The notes below the pieces were generated by a model. The model made no database searches and was not told the origin of the DNA. It saw only the letters and a list, made by a program, of their open reading frames with translations. A stretch of DNA of 23,306 bases from JAZMZS01 sp045586105. GTDB lineage: Bacteria > Bacillota > Clostridia > Oscillospirales > CAG-272. Each line of letters opens with the position of its first letter. Position 1 is the stretch's first letter. The translations under genes and the position numbers were made by a program. Location: assembly GCA_045586105.1 (NCBI GenBank), contig JAZMZS010000244.1:1-23306 (forward strand). Direction: 5' to 3'. Shown one piece after another: positions 23,275 through 23,306 of the stretch.

Positions 23275-23306
23275 AAGTCGGAGGCCAAGCGGTCTTAGGA
23301 AGACAA
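23275..23306. other. Sequencing adapter remnant at the contig end
   Basis: The final 32 bases, starting AAGTCGGAGGCCAAGC and ending GAAGACAA, match the BGI/MGI read adapter as I recall it. They break the EF-Tu reading frame exactly where they begin. They should be trimmed and not annotated. Confidence 0.92.

Noticed and set aside
23280..23306. tuf pseudogene with an in-frame stop
   Set aside because: The stop lies in the adapter remnant, not in genomic sequence.
1..23306. CRISPR array, tRNA, rRNA or insertion sequence
   Set aside because: No regularly spaced direct repeats, cloverleaf sequence, rRNA segment or transposase was recognised.

Overview
The window looks like a contig end from a low-to-moderate GC Firmicute of class Clostridia, probably a gut bacterium assembled from a metagenome. 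The signs are strong AGGAGG-type ribosome binding sites, near-consensus sigma-A promoters, short U-tailed hairpin terminators, an FMN riboswitch ahead of a RibU-type ECF transporter, DUF1836 and XRE regulators, and a maltose-type ABC transporter without its own ATPase. The last 32 bases (23275-23306) match a BGI/MGI sequencing adapter, so genuine sequence ends near 23274.

Layout, left to right. (1) 89-4040, + strand: a membrane-anchored HtrA-like serine protease, an OmpR-type response regulator and its sensor kinase, resembling a CssRS-type envelope-stress module. (2) 4485-9176, + strand: a sugar-binding lipoprotein, two permeases and a GH77 4-alpha-glucanotransferase, for maltodextrin uptake and use. 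(3) 9221-13648, - strand: a TRIC/UPF0126 channel, a GtaA-like DUF4965/DUF1793 protein, an XRE regulator and a small membrane protein. (4) 13830-19597, - strand: a DUF1836 regulator with a consensus promoter and two operator-like palindromes heads a run containing an NfeD-like protein, an unknown membrane protein, flotillin, and after a 16-bp perfect hairpin three more unknown membrane proteins. (5) 19724-20984, - strand: a retron, meaning a reverse transcriptase with retron hallmarks (NAxxH, VTG, YCDD) preceded by a roughly 250-nt structured RNA bounded by perfect 14-nt inverted repeats that fit a1/a2. (6) 21030-23274, - strand: an AraC regulator, the FMN riboswitch with ribU, and the 3' end of tuf.

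The most notable system is the retron. Its RT gene, msr-msd-like RNA and a1/a2 repeats are all present, but no familiar effector gene is fused or adjacent. The neighbours are an AraC regulator upstream with its own promoter and the DUF1836/NfeD/flotillin run downstream, also with its own promoter. The a1/a2 repeats, msd stem and a further hairpin just ahead of the RT gene can be read directly from the sequence. Function, cDNA boundaries and effector identity are inference.
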